Shown in pieces: positions 1 through 11,600 of a stretch of DNA of 64,000 bases. Position numbers and translations under genes: made by a program. The number at the start of each line of letters is the position of its first letter. Position 1 is the stretch's first letter. Under the pieces are notes generated by a model, which saw only the letters and a list, made by a program, of their open reading frames with translations, did no database searches and was not told where the DNA came from. The DNA is from Onthophagus taurus (taxonomy: Eukaryota; Arthropoda; Insecta; Coleoptera; Scarabaeidae), in assembly GCF_036711975.1 (NCBI RefSeq), contig NC_091966.1, forward strand, positions 40,245,501 to 40,309,500, in the 5' to 3' direction.

Positions 1-3000
1 GTTATGATTTATATAATGATGATGCTCAAACTCGGTTATAACGTCTCATCAGGGTTATTACTTTACTTAAAAGAAGGCGATTTAAAAGAAATTAAAATCA
101 ACGAGAGCGAAAAGCGCGATATTATTCTACTTAGAAATGATTTGGCGTATTTCCTAAAACAAAGAGTACAATTAAAAAGAAACGATAAAGACGAGAAAAC
201 ATTAGAATCTATGAAATTACCCGAACCAATTCATCATCACAGCGCTTGCGGAAAATGTCCTTATAACATTATTTGTTGCGCTTATTTAAGGTTAATAACT
301 CAATTTTTGTGGTTTATTAATTAAAAATAATCATTTTAGTAAGGAAAATTATGATTTATCTTCGAATATGAACTTAAAGGAGGTTAGCAAAAGCGTTTTG
401 AGTCATCTAAGTGAATCTCATATTAACTATTTCATACATTGGACTAATTTATTGGATTTGGAGAGTTCGCAACATGTTCATAAAGATATTAGTAGCATTT
501 ATACTATTTTACCAGAAGAAAGGTATTTAATTAATCTTTTTTAAATAAATTAATTTTGACATTTATTAAGTGGCGCCATCTATTAATAATAACATTAATT
601 AATATTTGATAAATTCAAAAATTTAATTCAATTAAAACATTTTTAATTAAAAATAATAATTTATAACATTATTTAGATAAATTCATCAAATAATTATTAT
701 ATGTTAAAAAAAAATCTATTTATTCGTATAATGAAAATTAATAAGTGGCGCCATCTTTTAACTTTAACTTTTACATTATAATTTCAAATTGCAGAGAAAA
801 GCAAGGGAAATGTTTATCAAATCTAAATCTAATTGGATGTATCGCCGATGCAGATGGATTTTATAAACACACATTTAAGAAAATCACCGAAACAACGACA
901 TTATTAATCTCAGGTTTAAACGAAAGCAGCTATGTGGTTATAAGTACTAATGAAAGACCGGCCGTTGCATCAGGATTAGTCACATATATCGATCACACAA
1001 CAATAATAGTCGAATTAGAAAGAAACCTTCAAGATCGGTACAAAAACTCACCATTCCACATTGATTCTTACGACTCAACGAGCGCAAATTCGTTTAATTT
1101 ATCGAATTTAGCGCTTTTACTTGAAGATACGGAAACGTCGCAACGTCTTCGCGATTTAATTATCGATAAGAAGCCTCCAAATTATTTAAAGAAATTACCA
1201 AGAGTTGTTGCGATGAAAGCGCCGCCGATTTTACAACGATTAAATGCGGTGCAACAACAGGCTGTTTTAAAGGTGCTTACCGCCGAGGATTACGTTCTTA
1301 TTAAAGGGTTACCAGGGACGGGAAAAACCGCTACGATTGTTGCTTTAGTTGAGTTATTAACGGAAATAGGAAAATCTGTGTTAATTACGAGTTATACACA
1401 TAATGCTGTGGATAACGTTTGTTTACGATTAAAAAGAAGAGGGGTTAAAGTGTTAAGATTAGGTTCCCAAGGAAGGATCCATTCTGATTTAATTGATATG
1501 TCCGAATTTGAGTTAACTAAGAATTGTCAAAGTGTTGAGGAGCTTGAAAAAGTTTATAACGAGGCGGTACGTTAAAAATGATTGTATAATTCAAGAATCA
1601 TCATGTCAAAAACGCATATTTTCGGGTGAAATACGGTTGTTTCTTAGGTTTTCGACGCACAACGACTAAAATGTCGTTGTTTACCATCTATAAACTAAAG
1701 ATAACCTAAAATCTATACCTGATGCCCTATCCTCCTCTTAATTTATTGGTTCCTGAATGCTAGATACTGTTAGAAAAAGACTAATTATTGCTACCAGAAG
1801 ATTAAATACTGCTAGTAAAAGACTAAAAACTGCTTGGAAAGAGGAAATACTATTTCAACAAGTTACCTACTGTTTTCAAAATAATACCCATTGCTTCCAG
1901 AACGCTAAACACTGCTGTTAAAGGTTTTGACCTACTTGGACAGGCGGAATAGTGCTTCCAAGACTACAAACTGATTGGAAAGACGAGATACTGCTTCCAT
2001 AAGACTACTTACTGCTTTCAGAGCGCTATATAGTACTAGAAAAGATTACTACCTGCCTGGAGAAGACTAAATACTGCTAGGAGAAAAATTATTTGTTTGG
2101 AAAGACAAGATACTGTTTCCAAAAGACTACTTTCAGAATGCTAAATATTGTTGGAAAGAGTACTAATTGCTTGGAGAAAGCTAGAAATTCGTTGGCAAAG
2201 ACTATTTAATGCTTTCAGGAGACTATATACTGCTGCCAAAAGACTACTAAGTGCTTGGAGATTACAATACTACTGGCTGAAGACTATTCTTCTATTGAGT
2301 GGTATCGTTCTGTGTCCCTTCCATTACAGATTTAAAAATTGCTGCTACAACACTCGATTCTTTGTCTCCCAAATGCGATATATCTTTTTAGATGCGGGTA
2401 GTGCACCTCTCTTTAAACGTTACATTCGGATCCACCTAATTTACTGATTTATTTCAGAATTTTGTGTAGAAATTCCACAGGTTGGACATGGAGCAAAGAG
2501 TGGGTTGTAAATTCCGGGTTGGGTTAGCCGTGCGTCTTCAGATACCTTCTAGTTCTAGTGTAAAACTAGAACTAACAGAGAGACGTGCGGCTAAATTCAA
2601 ATGTTTCTAGTTCTAGGTCTAATGATTGTTACAGTGATAGGTAGCGCTAGTTAGCATAAGATGTTGCATATTTTTATTGCATTAAAACTAGAACTAACAC
2701 TACACCTAAAACTAGATAAATATGTCGTGTTTGTACTCATTTTAAAGGATTTTTGATGAAGATTATTACAAATATGTCAAAATTGAGATTGACATTTTAA
2801 ATCTGAAGTTAGTTATCATATAATAGACAAATGGACAACTTCATGGTGTTCTGTCATGATGTATTCTTTATTAAAACAACCTTTAAAATGAGTCCAAACA
2901 TGACGCACTTATCTCAAAAAACCAAAAAGTTCGAACTTTCAACTTTTAATTTTGACATATTTGTCAACTTCATAAAAAATCTTTTAAAATGAGTCCAAAC

Positions 3001-6000
3001 TCGACATATTTAACTTTAATATTAATGGAAATACAATCACTTCCGGTTTGAAACGTCAACGTCAATTTTGACATATTCGTCAGTTTCATTAAAAAACCTT
3101 TAAAATGAGTCCAAAGATGACGCACTTATCTCAAAAAGCAAGAAAGTTAGAATAAAAACGTTAAACGCGAAGTTAGCAACAATAAAGATAGCAATTTGAT
3201 TTTTAAATATTAATACCAACCTTAATTTTTGATTTTTTTTTATTATATTTTTGTTTTTGTGATAAATTTTAAGACATTTTATAAAAATTACGAATTTGTC
3301 AAAATGACATTGACATTTCAAAACGGAAGTTGCTTATATCTCGAGTAATATTGGAATTAAACGTATTATGTTTGGGCTCATTTTAAAGGATTTTTCACGA
3401 TAATTACAAATATATCAAAATTGACGTTGACATTTCTAACTGGAACTTCATTAATATTGAAGATAAATATGTCGTGTTTGTACTCATTTTAAAGGATTTT
3501 TAATGAAAATTACAAATACGTCAAAATTGAGGTTGACATTTTAAATCTGAAGTTAGATATCATATAATAGACAAATGGACAACTTCATGGTGTTTTTTTA
3601 TGATGTATTCTTTATTAAAAAGAACTATTAAAATGAGTCCAAACATGATGTTGCTAGATATCACTATGTTGTATATTTTTATTGCACTCAAACTATAACT
3701 AACACTAGACCTAGATCTAGAAAGTATCGGGAAGTTCTAGTTTTACACTAGAATCATTCGGGTTTAGCCGTCTTGAAAGACTTGCGACTAAACACATTAA
3801 AACATTAAAAAATTGCTACAAAACGTGAAGTCACATCGAAACTTTAATATGATTTTTCGGTATGTACTACACTTTTCCGCACTTTCTTTTTATATTTAAC
3901 GTGTTTTTTTGAGTCATTTCACATTGATTAAAAAAGAATTGTCGATTTTTAAGCCACATGATGATCCTTGAATTTTTCCATGATGATTATTTCTATAATT
4001 ACTTAATTATTTACTTAATCTTTTTTAGAAAGTTTTAGCCGTTACATGTTTGGGATCAAAACATCCCGTTTTGAGTAAACGTACCCTCGATGTTTGTTTG
4101 ATCGATGAAAGTACTCAAGCGTTACAATGCTCGTTGTTTAGGGCTTTATCGGTTTGTAAGAAATACGTGTTTATTGGAGACCCCAATCAATTACCTCCGT
4201 TAGTTAAAAGTGAAGATGCTCGATTAAAAGGAATGTCGGAGACGGTGTTTGATCGCCTACAAAGTGATGTTGGAATGGTTACTTTGAATATTAATTATCG
4301 GATGAATGCTACTATAACGGATATAGCTAATAAGTTTATGTACGATGGGGAATTAAAGATTGGAAAAGATTCGATTTCAAATGCAACGCTTAATTTTGAT
4401 ACATCGGTAAAAGAAAAATTAATTTAAGACGTTCGCTACCGCGCCTTCTGCAATAGTTTTTTCCCGTGTACCATTCGTAGTTTCTTTGATTTCGAGATTC
4501 AGGTTTATGTTATTTACATGTTGGTTTATTGACCAGTTTACTGGACTTTGAATTTCTAAGTTTTGCACCAACGTCCAGTCAACTGGACACACACCTAAAT
4601 TTCTTCAAAGTCTCTATTTTCTTTTTCTAAATACAACGTAATCTGCTATACAAACCAAAATGAATACTACACCTACCCCAAAATATTACAAAACATAATT
4701 ATTGTGCACTGTGCCAAATTGTGAAGCATGGCTCTATGCAATAACCAGGGTTTTTTGGACATATCGGGCTGTTGTACCAGGATTTCTTGTAAAGTCCACC
4801 TCTGCTACACTGATGACACATATCTATGTGGAGGGAACTGTCTTCAGATAATGGAATTCTGATTGTTGGTCTGTGGTATCAGCATATCCTTTATAACTTC
4901 TTCTCTGAACCTCAAGAGATCAATTTTGGTTGTAATAGGCATTCCATATTGCAATATTTATAAGATGAAACAATACTTCTGTAGCATCTTCCCATCATCT
5001 GGTCTGATCTGTCTATCTCGGACATGTACTTATTGTAGGCGAGAACACACTCTGGTTTCATTACTTGTTTTCCTTTTCTATTCGTTGCTTTTACCATTCG
5101 GTATGCATTGTTAATATCATAGCCACCAATCTCTTGTCGTTCGAGTGTGTAACTAACACTGGACCTTTTCTTTTCCATACAGCTTCTCCTTTATTAATTT
5201 TTTCTTGAAATAATTGTTTCGGATTTCCCTTTATAAAGTTTCTACAAGTTTCGTCTTCCTTTTGATCAAATATTTTGCTAGACACACTAGTGTAATAATT
5301 ATCAAGGTATATTTCATGCCCTTTATCCAAATAGTCTTTTAGTAGCTCCGTTACGACTGAAAAAGTGTGGGAATGCTCTTGATGATTGTCTATTATACTG
5401 CCTTTTCCAGTATAGACAAGTATATTCAAAACAAAGCAATCAAATGTGGGAAGCTCATACAGCTTTATTCCGTACTTATGCTTCTTGTTCATAATATACT
5501 GCCTAATAATTAACTAATTTAACTTCTGATGGAATAACATCTGAAATTAATGAATTTGTAGAAATTATCTGCTTTGTAATTTCTTCAAATGGTTTTAAAA
5601 CATTTATTGTTGTTTCTAACAAATTCCATTGATTTGTTGTAAGATTAAGTGTGGTATTATTTTCTAATAAATATATAATTAAACATCTTTTTAGTTCGAG
5701 CAGTCGTTCTAGCATGTAGAGGGTAGAATTCCACCTGGTTGGTACGTCTTGATGTTTTTGGCGTCATGACCAAATCATTCTGAATAGATTTTAGTTTATC
5801 ACATGATAACGAAGAGTGATTAAAATATGTAACAATTTTTCTGGCACAAGCTATCATATCTTATATAGTCCTCTGCGAAAAAATGGCATCCATTACTACA
5901 AGCTGCAGTGAATGAATAAAACAACTTTCGCTATCAATTTTGGCATCTCTGCAGCCGTTAATCACGTAACATTATTGTAATTTGCTTCAATTGTATGTCC

Positions 6001-7165
6001 CATAATTGAGTTATATTCAAAATTTTATTTGCGACTACCATTTCAGTATGACTTTCTGGAAAGCTGTCTCAATTCAGCCAATGTCCTGTAATACTTATGA
6101 TACTATTATTGTTTTTCGAACATGTCCAAATATCAGAATTTAACGCTATCTATTCCAATTAAGACAATTTTTTTTTTGCAATTTCAGTCCATAATAAGTC
6201 ATAAATATCAGATAGATCATCTCAGTTATTTTGACAGCAATTTTTTTAGCTCGTGGATCGTTTATACCTCAAGGTTTATTTTTCTCAAGTTTCTTATCTT
6301 CAGTTTTGTTTTCTTGGTATTTCTTATATTTATCTTCATGGTGTCGTTTTAAATGAAGTAGTAACGGACTAGTAGATACTGCTTTTCCTTTCACTCCTCT
6401 TGATATTTGTTGCTTGCACAATTTACAATTACCTTTTGTTTCATCACTTTAATTAATGTTAAAATATTCGCCACAGCACGAAAAACCTCTTCGTCCAATA
6501 GACTAGACGCGCCGGTAGCGAACGTGTTAAATAATTTTTTTTTAAATAATAAATTTTTCTTTTAGATACATAATATAACCAAGAAAAAATGGATCTTAGA
6601 AACACTCAGCACGAAATTAAAAGATTCCGTTAAGATATTAGACACGGGAAAAACCCACTTGTTAAATTACAATTTCAATTTCTCCGAAAAACTTTCTTCT
6701 AACGATGAATTAAAGTGCTCAAATCTTTATGAAACTGCGATTATTTATAAATTAATTAAAATTTTATTAAAACTTGGAATTCCGTATTCAAATGTAGGGG
6801 TTATAGCACCTTATCGCGCGCAAGTAGCTCAATTATCAAGCGTTTTGGTTGAAACTAAAATAGATGTGAGCACTGTCGATCAATTTCAAGGGCAAGATAA
6901 AAGCGTGATTATTTATTCTTGTACCAAATCAACGCCTGATTTAAAAATAACAAAATTTGATATATTGGAAGATAAGAGACGGTTGAACGTTGCTTTAACG
7001 AGAGCTAAACATAAATTAATTATAATTGGTGATGTTGAAACCGTTGGGAAGTATTCAACTTTTGGGAAATTGTTTAAATTTGTTGATTCTGATAATTTTA
7101 TTAGATTGGAAAATGGAAATTTGGATTTTGATTGGGGAGAAGTTGCCGATTTAAAATTGGAATGA
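1..7165 (+). CDS. DNA2: DNA2 replication helicase/nuclease, C-terminal ~740 residues, 5' end off window
   Basis: Five exons read in one frame: <1-290, 340-522, 795-1566, 4029-4406 and 6566-7165, all with GT-AG borders and matching phases. DNA2 is a nuclear/mitochondrial enzyme that trims long Okazaki flaps and resects DNA ends. Exon 1 holds the CGKCPYNIIC cluster (C-x2-C-x5-C), the iron-sulphur ligands that close the nuclease domain; the nuclease active site lies upstream of the window. Exon 3 has the Walker A GLPGTGKT and the SYTHNAVDN motif. Exon 4 has the Walker B region (LIDEST) and GDPNQLPP. Exon 5 has QFQGQDKS and LNVALTRAKHK, as expected of an SF1B Upf1-like helicase. Intron 3 (2.5 kb) and intron 4 (2.2 kb) are swollen by repeats and a piggyBac element; introns 1 and 2 are small. 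The helicase part looks intact. Product is sure from motif order; exon ends were read by eye. Confidence 0.93.
569..582 (+). promoter_or_regulatory. CTCF-like motif AGTGGCGCCATCTA (intron 2 of DNA2)
   Basis: The same 13-base core AGTGGCGCCATCT recurs at 744 and 29065, and a close form at 56949. Its reverse complement resembles the published fly/vertebrate CTCF core (AGRTGGCGCC). Function is inferred from similarity only. Confidence 0.4.
744..757 (+). promoter_or_regulatory. CTCF-like motif, second copy in DNA2 intron 2
   Basis: Second AGTGGCGCCATCT core, 175 bp from the first and same orientation, about 40 bp before the exon 3 acceptor. Two sites in one short intron could be a bound element or a small local duplication. 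Confidence 0.4.
1740..2290. repeat. Degenerate ~27-30-bp minisatellite in DNA2 intron 3
   Basis: About twenty diverged units built on ATACTGCTTGGAAAGACTA-like words (ACTGCT, TTGGAAAGA, AAGACTA) repeat every 27-30 bases. A 99-codon open frame from 2148 is a by-product of the low stop density in the units and has no recognisable protein. Confidence 0.8.
2520..3985. repeat. Composite interspersed repeat, copy 1 (GTTCTAG arrays plus TGACAT tandem units)
   Basis: The outer parts (2525-2720 and 3690-3790) are rich in CTAGTTCTAG/GTTAGTTCTAG words and carry a TTTAGCCGT...ACGGCTAAA-type hairpin. The middle (2720-3660) is a set of diverged ~130-160-bp units with TTTTAAAGGATTTTT, TGTCAAAATTGACGTTGACA and an ACTTCCG-like word. 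The end (3930-3985) shares a word ending GCCACATGATGAT with 62540-62600. Related copies lie at 11340-13800 (interrupted), 51880-52975 and 61670-62600. No coding sequence was found; probably a non-autonomous mobile element. Confidence 0.75.
4912..5492 (-). pseudogene. piggyBac transposase remnant (C-terminal half, frameshifted)
   Basis: Two overlapping frames on the minus strand (5492-5091, then 5178-4912) give the words NKKHKYGIKLYEL, YLDNYYTS, GNPKQL and EIDRSDQMMGRCY, typical of the DDE_Tnp_1_7 domain of piggyBac transposases. A frameshift separates the pieces. The N-terminal half, with the first catalytic Asp, is not seen; a hAT fragment occupies its place. No active enzyme can be made from this copy. 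Confidence 0.88.
5503..6440 (-). pseudogene. hAT (BED-finger) transposase remnant nested in the piggyBac element
   Basis: On the minus strand, 6430-6340 reads LCKQQISRG followed by LLLHLKRHHEDKY, the pattern of a BED zinc finger. At 5860-5500 the words RKIVTYFNHSS, then in another frame DVPTRWNSTLYMLERLLELK and LKPFEEITKQIS, are typical of ZBED/hAT transposases. Several frameshifts and stops break the reading frame. I could not place the hAT ends or an 8-bp target duplication. Confidence 0.8.
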
Positions 7166-7837
7166 GTTTATCACATTTTTTTAATTATTTTTATATTTAT
7201 TTGTAACTTAAGTTATAATAAAAGTATAAATAAATACTTTTTTTTATTAAAAAATTAACAAACCCAAAATTAAAAAATTCCCAAAATATTTTTTTAATGC
7301 TTTTTGCTCCTTGATTTGGTTCAATCATTCATGAAAACATCGACACAAATAAATAACTTATCAGATAAGTAGTCAACGTCGACATACAATAATTATTTCG
7401 TTTACTTTTCCTATTATTTATTGCTAAGAACTTGGTGAAGTTAAGGTATACAAACTGGCGCATTCTCACAAAAAGCTTCCAAGTTTTTCTTATATCCCGT
7501 ATACTATAAGTGGTACCTAATACTGTGGTGTGTTATCAACTATTTTAATTAACCATAAAAACTTTTTGTAAATCCAATTTAATTTTTAATCATCCCCTAT
7601 AAGCTACTATTTAATATTTACAGAATTGTGGATGATAAATACCCAGCAATTATATTTATTAAAGAAATAAAATTAAATAGAATGCCTCAACAAACGTATT
7701 ATCACATAATGTAATGTACTAAGTTTTTTTTTGTCCTTTTCGAGACTCTTAAAAAAAAGTAACAAAAATTCAAATCAGTCATTGACGCCTCTATATTTTC
7801 AACAGACTAGAAGTAAATAGTTACTAGTAAATAGTTT
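7166..7837. other. Convergent 3' spacer between DNA2 and MAN1B1
   Basis: AT-rich sequence with an AATAAA-type poly(A) signal about 50 bases after the DNA2 stop. I see no gene or further structure before the tandem duplication starting near 7838. Confidence 0.6.
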
Positions 7838-8289
7838 TGTATTTAAATTAATAAACACAAAATGATTTTAATGACACCTAAATAGGCAACCCATCTTACA
7901 TAAGCGACATTTGGGCTGCCTATTAACCCAAAATTAATTTGGAAGTTAACAAATTTGAGACTTTTAAACAATAAAGAATTGTGCGCTAAGAATTAATCTA
8001 ACTTTGAAATTATTTAAACCACTTTTTTTAATTAAACCTCATGACGAATAAGTCGGTAAAGGATGATTGTATTTAAATTAACCCTCCAACACAAAACCTA
8101 AATAGGCAACTCATCTTACATAAATGACATTTGGGCTGCCTATTAACCGAAAATGGATAAATTTGGAAGTTAACAAATTCGAGACTTTTAAACAATAAAG
8201 AATTGTGCGCTAAGGATTAAGCTAACTTTGAAATTATTTAAATTATTTTTTTAATTAAACCTCATGAGGAATAAATCGGTAAAGGATGA
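7838..8289. repeat. ~230-bp tandem duplication covering the 3' end of MAN1B1
   Basis: Two units start with ATTTAAATTA at 7841 and 8071. Each contains CACCTAAATAGGCAAC-like text, GACATTTGGGCTGCCTATTA and CAATAAAGAATTGTGCGCTAAG. The distal unit (about 7838-8067) carries a copy of the last eight codons and stop of MAN1B1 (HPLPTYSS instead of HPLPIYSS), so the duplicated segment included the coding 3' end and the 3' UTR. Confidence 0.88.
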
Positions 8290-10220
8290 GCCTCGCTGTT
8301 CATTACAAACTTATCCAAATCAATTAATTTCCTATCGTCGCTAAATAGTAAATATAAATACTTTAAAGTTTCCCCCAAGAAAAAAGTTTCCATCATATCC
8401 CTTCTCTTTAAATTGGTAACAGATTTTACATTACCTATCGATGTATATCCATTTTTAACTTTTGTGTAGGTCTCAAAAGCCTCAAAAATCTTCCAACCCC
8501 ATTCTTGATACGTAGTATTTCCCGTTAATTGGTACATGTACCATAAGCTCTCAATGAATTCCGGTCTTAATAAATTATGGGCGTCGTTCGTTTTCACGTA
8601 GAGATCGTTAGAGTTTTCACCTTGCATATTAAAATAGGTTATTTCTGGAGCTAGAAATGTCGGTTGTTGAGCGTACGTTTGATAGCAAGTGTTCATCAAA
8701 TCGTCTGCTAATTTTAAGTGTTTACTTGGAAGACCAGCGTGGACGCCCAATGCTAAAGTTCCCGGTAAATAACAGGTTAAATGGTCCATTTTTGGTTTAA
8801 AGTCTTTTCCTCCAGCCAAAATCTCTCCAAGAAAAACCAAGCCGTTTGGAACTGTTTTTTTCGCTAAATGCTTTTCAATTCCTTTAATTGCGGCTACGTA
8901 ATCATCGCGCAGACTAAAATTAAATTATTAAAACTAAAATAATCGAATTAAATTAAATATTTACTAATCGATAGTTTTTCCAGTTTGTAGCCATTGCTTT
9001 AAAAGGTATTCGTAATAACTATCACCCCTTGCCCCTAATGTAATTGTTGAATACGATCTGAATTCACCTGATTGGGGATTAATAAAAATAGGAACTAAAC
9101 CATCTGTCTTTTTTAAACCATGTATTATTACAGATACTTTTGCAGCTGCATCCTAGAAATAAGAATAATTTATAATAAAAAGAAATAATTTAATTATTTT
9201 CTACCTCATATTTTGGATCACCAGTACATCTACTTAAATCCCTAAACTCCAATTGAATGGTACTAACTTCAGCTGTGCTACTATCTGGAGACCATCTTGG
9301 AGGATGTGCTTGCATTGTGTGTAAATTAACATCTGAATATGGTACTCCAGATGGAGTTTCAAAACATGGTAACAACCTATCACCCAAATTAGTCTAAAAA
9401 AAATTATTAATTTCCAATTCAAATCCATACTTAATGACTTACAGCTTTTTGTAAATACATCCGATCACCTGTTAAGTGATAAATACTTAATAAACTCCCT
9501 AAAACGCGAATTGTAACCTCAAATAAATTTACATCACGATCGTGAGTGAACTGTAAATGTTTATCAACCCAAGTACGAGCTTCTTCATATTCTAAAATCA
9601 AAAATATATATATAATAATAGGCAACTCTTTTTGCATAATTGTAACATGGGTTGCATACACCCCAACGTTACATTCAAAATTTTGGCAAATTTATTTCAA
9701 AAAATTACTAATTGATTAAAAATTTACCTCGTTGTAAACCCATAATATACATCGTATCCAAACTATCAATAATAGTTAATCCTAATCCAAACCAATCGTA
9801 ATAATTTTTAGAAATTGGTTTTAAATTGTCATGGCCCCATGCGAATTCTTTATAACCTTGCCAAGCGTGTTTAAATGCTTCAACAACGGCTTTTTGTTGT
9901 TGAGTGGTTGGTCCGAAAAATAGTCTTGATGTGTTAACCTGAACGGGATCAAAACCGCCTTTAAGGCTGGGTTCCTCTAAAACTTGTCCGGGAACTTCAT
10001 CACTACCACTTTTTTTTAATCCTCCCTTTTGTGTGGTTTCCACATAATTGATTATTAAAGAATCGGTGTTGTTTGGTATAAAATATAATATCATGAAGAA
10101 TAAAACGGCGAAAATCATGTAGATTAGACTGCGTTGGAACCTCGAAAGTTGATTCCATGTCTGAAATGTGAACGAATTTTTATGATACTCCCACGAGTCT
10201 CTTTTTAAACAATAGTCCAT
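8262..10220 (-). CDS. MAN1B1: ER mannosyl-oligosaccharide alpha-1,2-mannosidase (GH47)
   Basis: Five exons on the minus strand: 10220-9728, 9591-9443, 9393-9205, 9152-8965 and 8913-8262, total 556 residues; phases match at each junction. The enzyme removes a mannose from Man9GlcNAc2 glycans in the ER/Golgi and times glycoprotein degradation. Residues ~35-52 form one hydrophobic segment ([16 protein letters not shown]), giving a type II membrane protein with a short cytosolic tail. GH47 marks follow: [54 protein letters not shown] and a C-terminal NSEAHPL. Most family members have NTEAHPL, where the Thr binds calcium; here it is Ser. MAN1B1 is preferred over Golgi class IA enzymes by sequence style and the EAHPLPI end. 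The start is the first ATG before the membrane segment. Confidence 0.92.
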
Positions 10221-10432
10221 TTACCCTCCAAACGCTTTTGTTTCTTCGCAAATCGGTGGTTTCATTTAAAACGGGAATTCCAACTAGAACATGATCTTTA
10301 TGAGCGGAAACCATTTCTCCGACACACCTTTCGAGGGAAAACGGTTAAACGCAAGTTTTCATCTCATTTAACCACGTTTTTTTAAATTGATCGATTCAAA
10401 ATATTTAATAATTATAACATTTTTTTTGATAC

Positions 10433-10831
10433 ATCGAACGTGTGTAACGTGAAGTTAACACACCACTTCATTACGTAGGTACTTGTCAAGTTGAGCTCAC
10501 TTCAGACTTATTATGTATATAGTGTATTTTTTAATCTGATGTCAAATTTGAGATACGAGAATTGTTAAAAACTTCGTAACGTTAATAAAATTAAAATTTG
10601 ATTTGTATTAAATTATTATATATACAAAAATTGAATTAAGTAAATTATTTATAAAAGTATTAATTTAATTAATCAGATTTTTTTTTAAATATTTTTTTAA
10701 CTAATATCGTATTAAAATGAATGTGGTGTATGTATAGATGTCAAAAATTTTGTAATTGACGTTTTGTTGTTAACCGCACTTTTTGAATTTTTTGGTTATT
10801 ATTATAATTGATAATAATTATAATAATTATA
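10433..10831. promoter_or_regulatory. MAN1B1/PPIL1 head-to-head promoter region, copy 1
   Basis: This segment lies between MAN1B1 (minus) and the PPIL1 5' copy (plus). From GATACATCGAACGTG near 10434 it is repeated, at roughly 90% identity by eye, at 14482-14876 before the intact PPIL1. Shared words include AACACACCACTTCATTACG and ATGAATGTGGTGTATGTAT. The likely ancestral role is a bidirectional promoter. Confidence 0.75.
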
Positions 10832-11065
10832 ATGGCTATGTTGGCGGTACAAGGTGTTAATCAAACGGGAATTCCCGATAAAATGTGGCAACCGCCTTTT
10901 GTTGTATTAGAAACAACGTTAGTTGAAATATTTTTTTAATTTCTTAAAATATATCGCTCTTTTTGCAGAATGGGTGAAATTACAATAGAATTTTGGAAAC
11001 ACGCCCCACAAACTTGTAGCAACCATAGATAATGGTAAGAACTTTGCTGAATTAGTCTGGCGGGG
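10832..11065 (+). pseudogene. Truncated 5' duplicate of PPIL1
   Basis: Exon 1 (10832-10917), the intron and the start of exon 2 (from 10969) match the functional gene at 14877. In exon 2 a ~17-base insertion after ACTTGTAG brings an early stop (reading [20 protein letters not shown] then stop), and matching sequence ends at GGCGGGG (11065), where the repeat island starts. It cannot encode the cyclophilin fold. It keeps the position next to MAN1B1, so it may still be transcribed. Confidence 0.92.
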
Positions 11066-11600
11066 CAAGGTCCATTGAGTATTGGTTATTTATAAGGTTA
11101 TCCAACTAGAAGAAATTGACGTTGACGGGGTGAGGAAGGAAACGTGACGTCATTGGAGGAAAAGTAAGTATAATATGATATACAGGTGCCCATTATGTAT
11201 GGAATATAGCAGTGTGTCCATAAGGTCGATCGCCAACAAAATCATGAATCTTAAATATCTACTACTGTATATCTAGGCCTCAGAGCTAAAAAAAAAAAGG
11301 AAGGTTAGTTTTAAAATGTTAAAAAAGATTTTAAGTGCGTCTGAAGCGTTAGTTCTAGTTTTAGTGCAATAAAAATATACAACATAGTGATATCTAGCAA
11401 CATCATGTTTGAACTCATTTTAATAGTTCTTTTTAATAAAGAATACATCATAAAAAAAACACCATGAACTTGCCCATTTGTCTATTATATGATAACTAAC
11501 TTCAGATTTAAAATGTCAACCTCAATTTTGACATATTTGTAATCTTCATTAAAAATCCTTTAAAATGAGTACAAACACGAATTATTTATCTTCAATATTA

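Larger units (their letters stand above)
4428..6526 (-). mobile_element. piggyBac-type transposon with TTAA target duplication, inside DNA2 intron 4
   Basis: The element is bounded by TTAA at 4424-4427 and 6527-6530. Its inverted ends read GACGTTCGCTACCGCGCC at the left and, in reverse complement, CACGTTCGCTACCGGCGCG at the right. Subterminal words around 4535-4585 (CCAGTTTACTGGA, CCAGTCAACTGGA) are short palindromes. Insertion at TTAA is diagnostic of piggyBac. The 2.1-kb body holds a piggyBac transposase C-terminal relic and a hAT relic, so this copy is dead. It sits 17 bp after the exon 4 splice donor and 35 bp before the exon 5 acceptor sites are met, making up nearly the whole intron. 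Confidence 0.9.

Noticed and set aside
2148-2447. 99-codon open frame in DNA2 intron 3
   Set aside because: Lies mostly in a degenerate minisatellite; composition follows the repeat and no protein family is recognisable.
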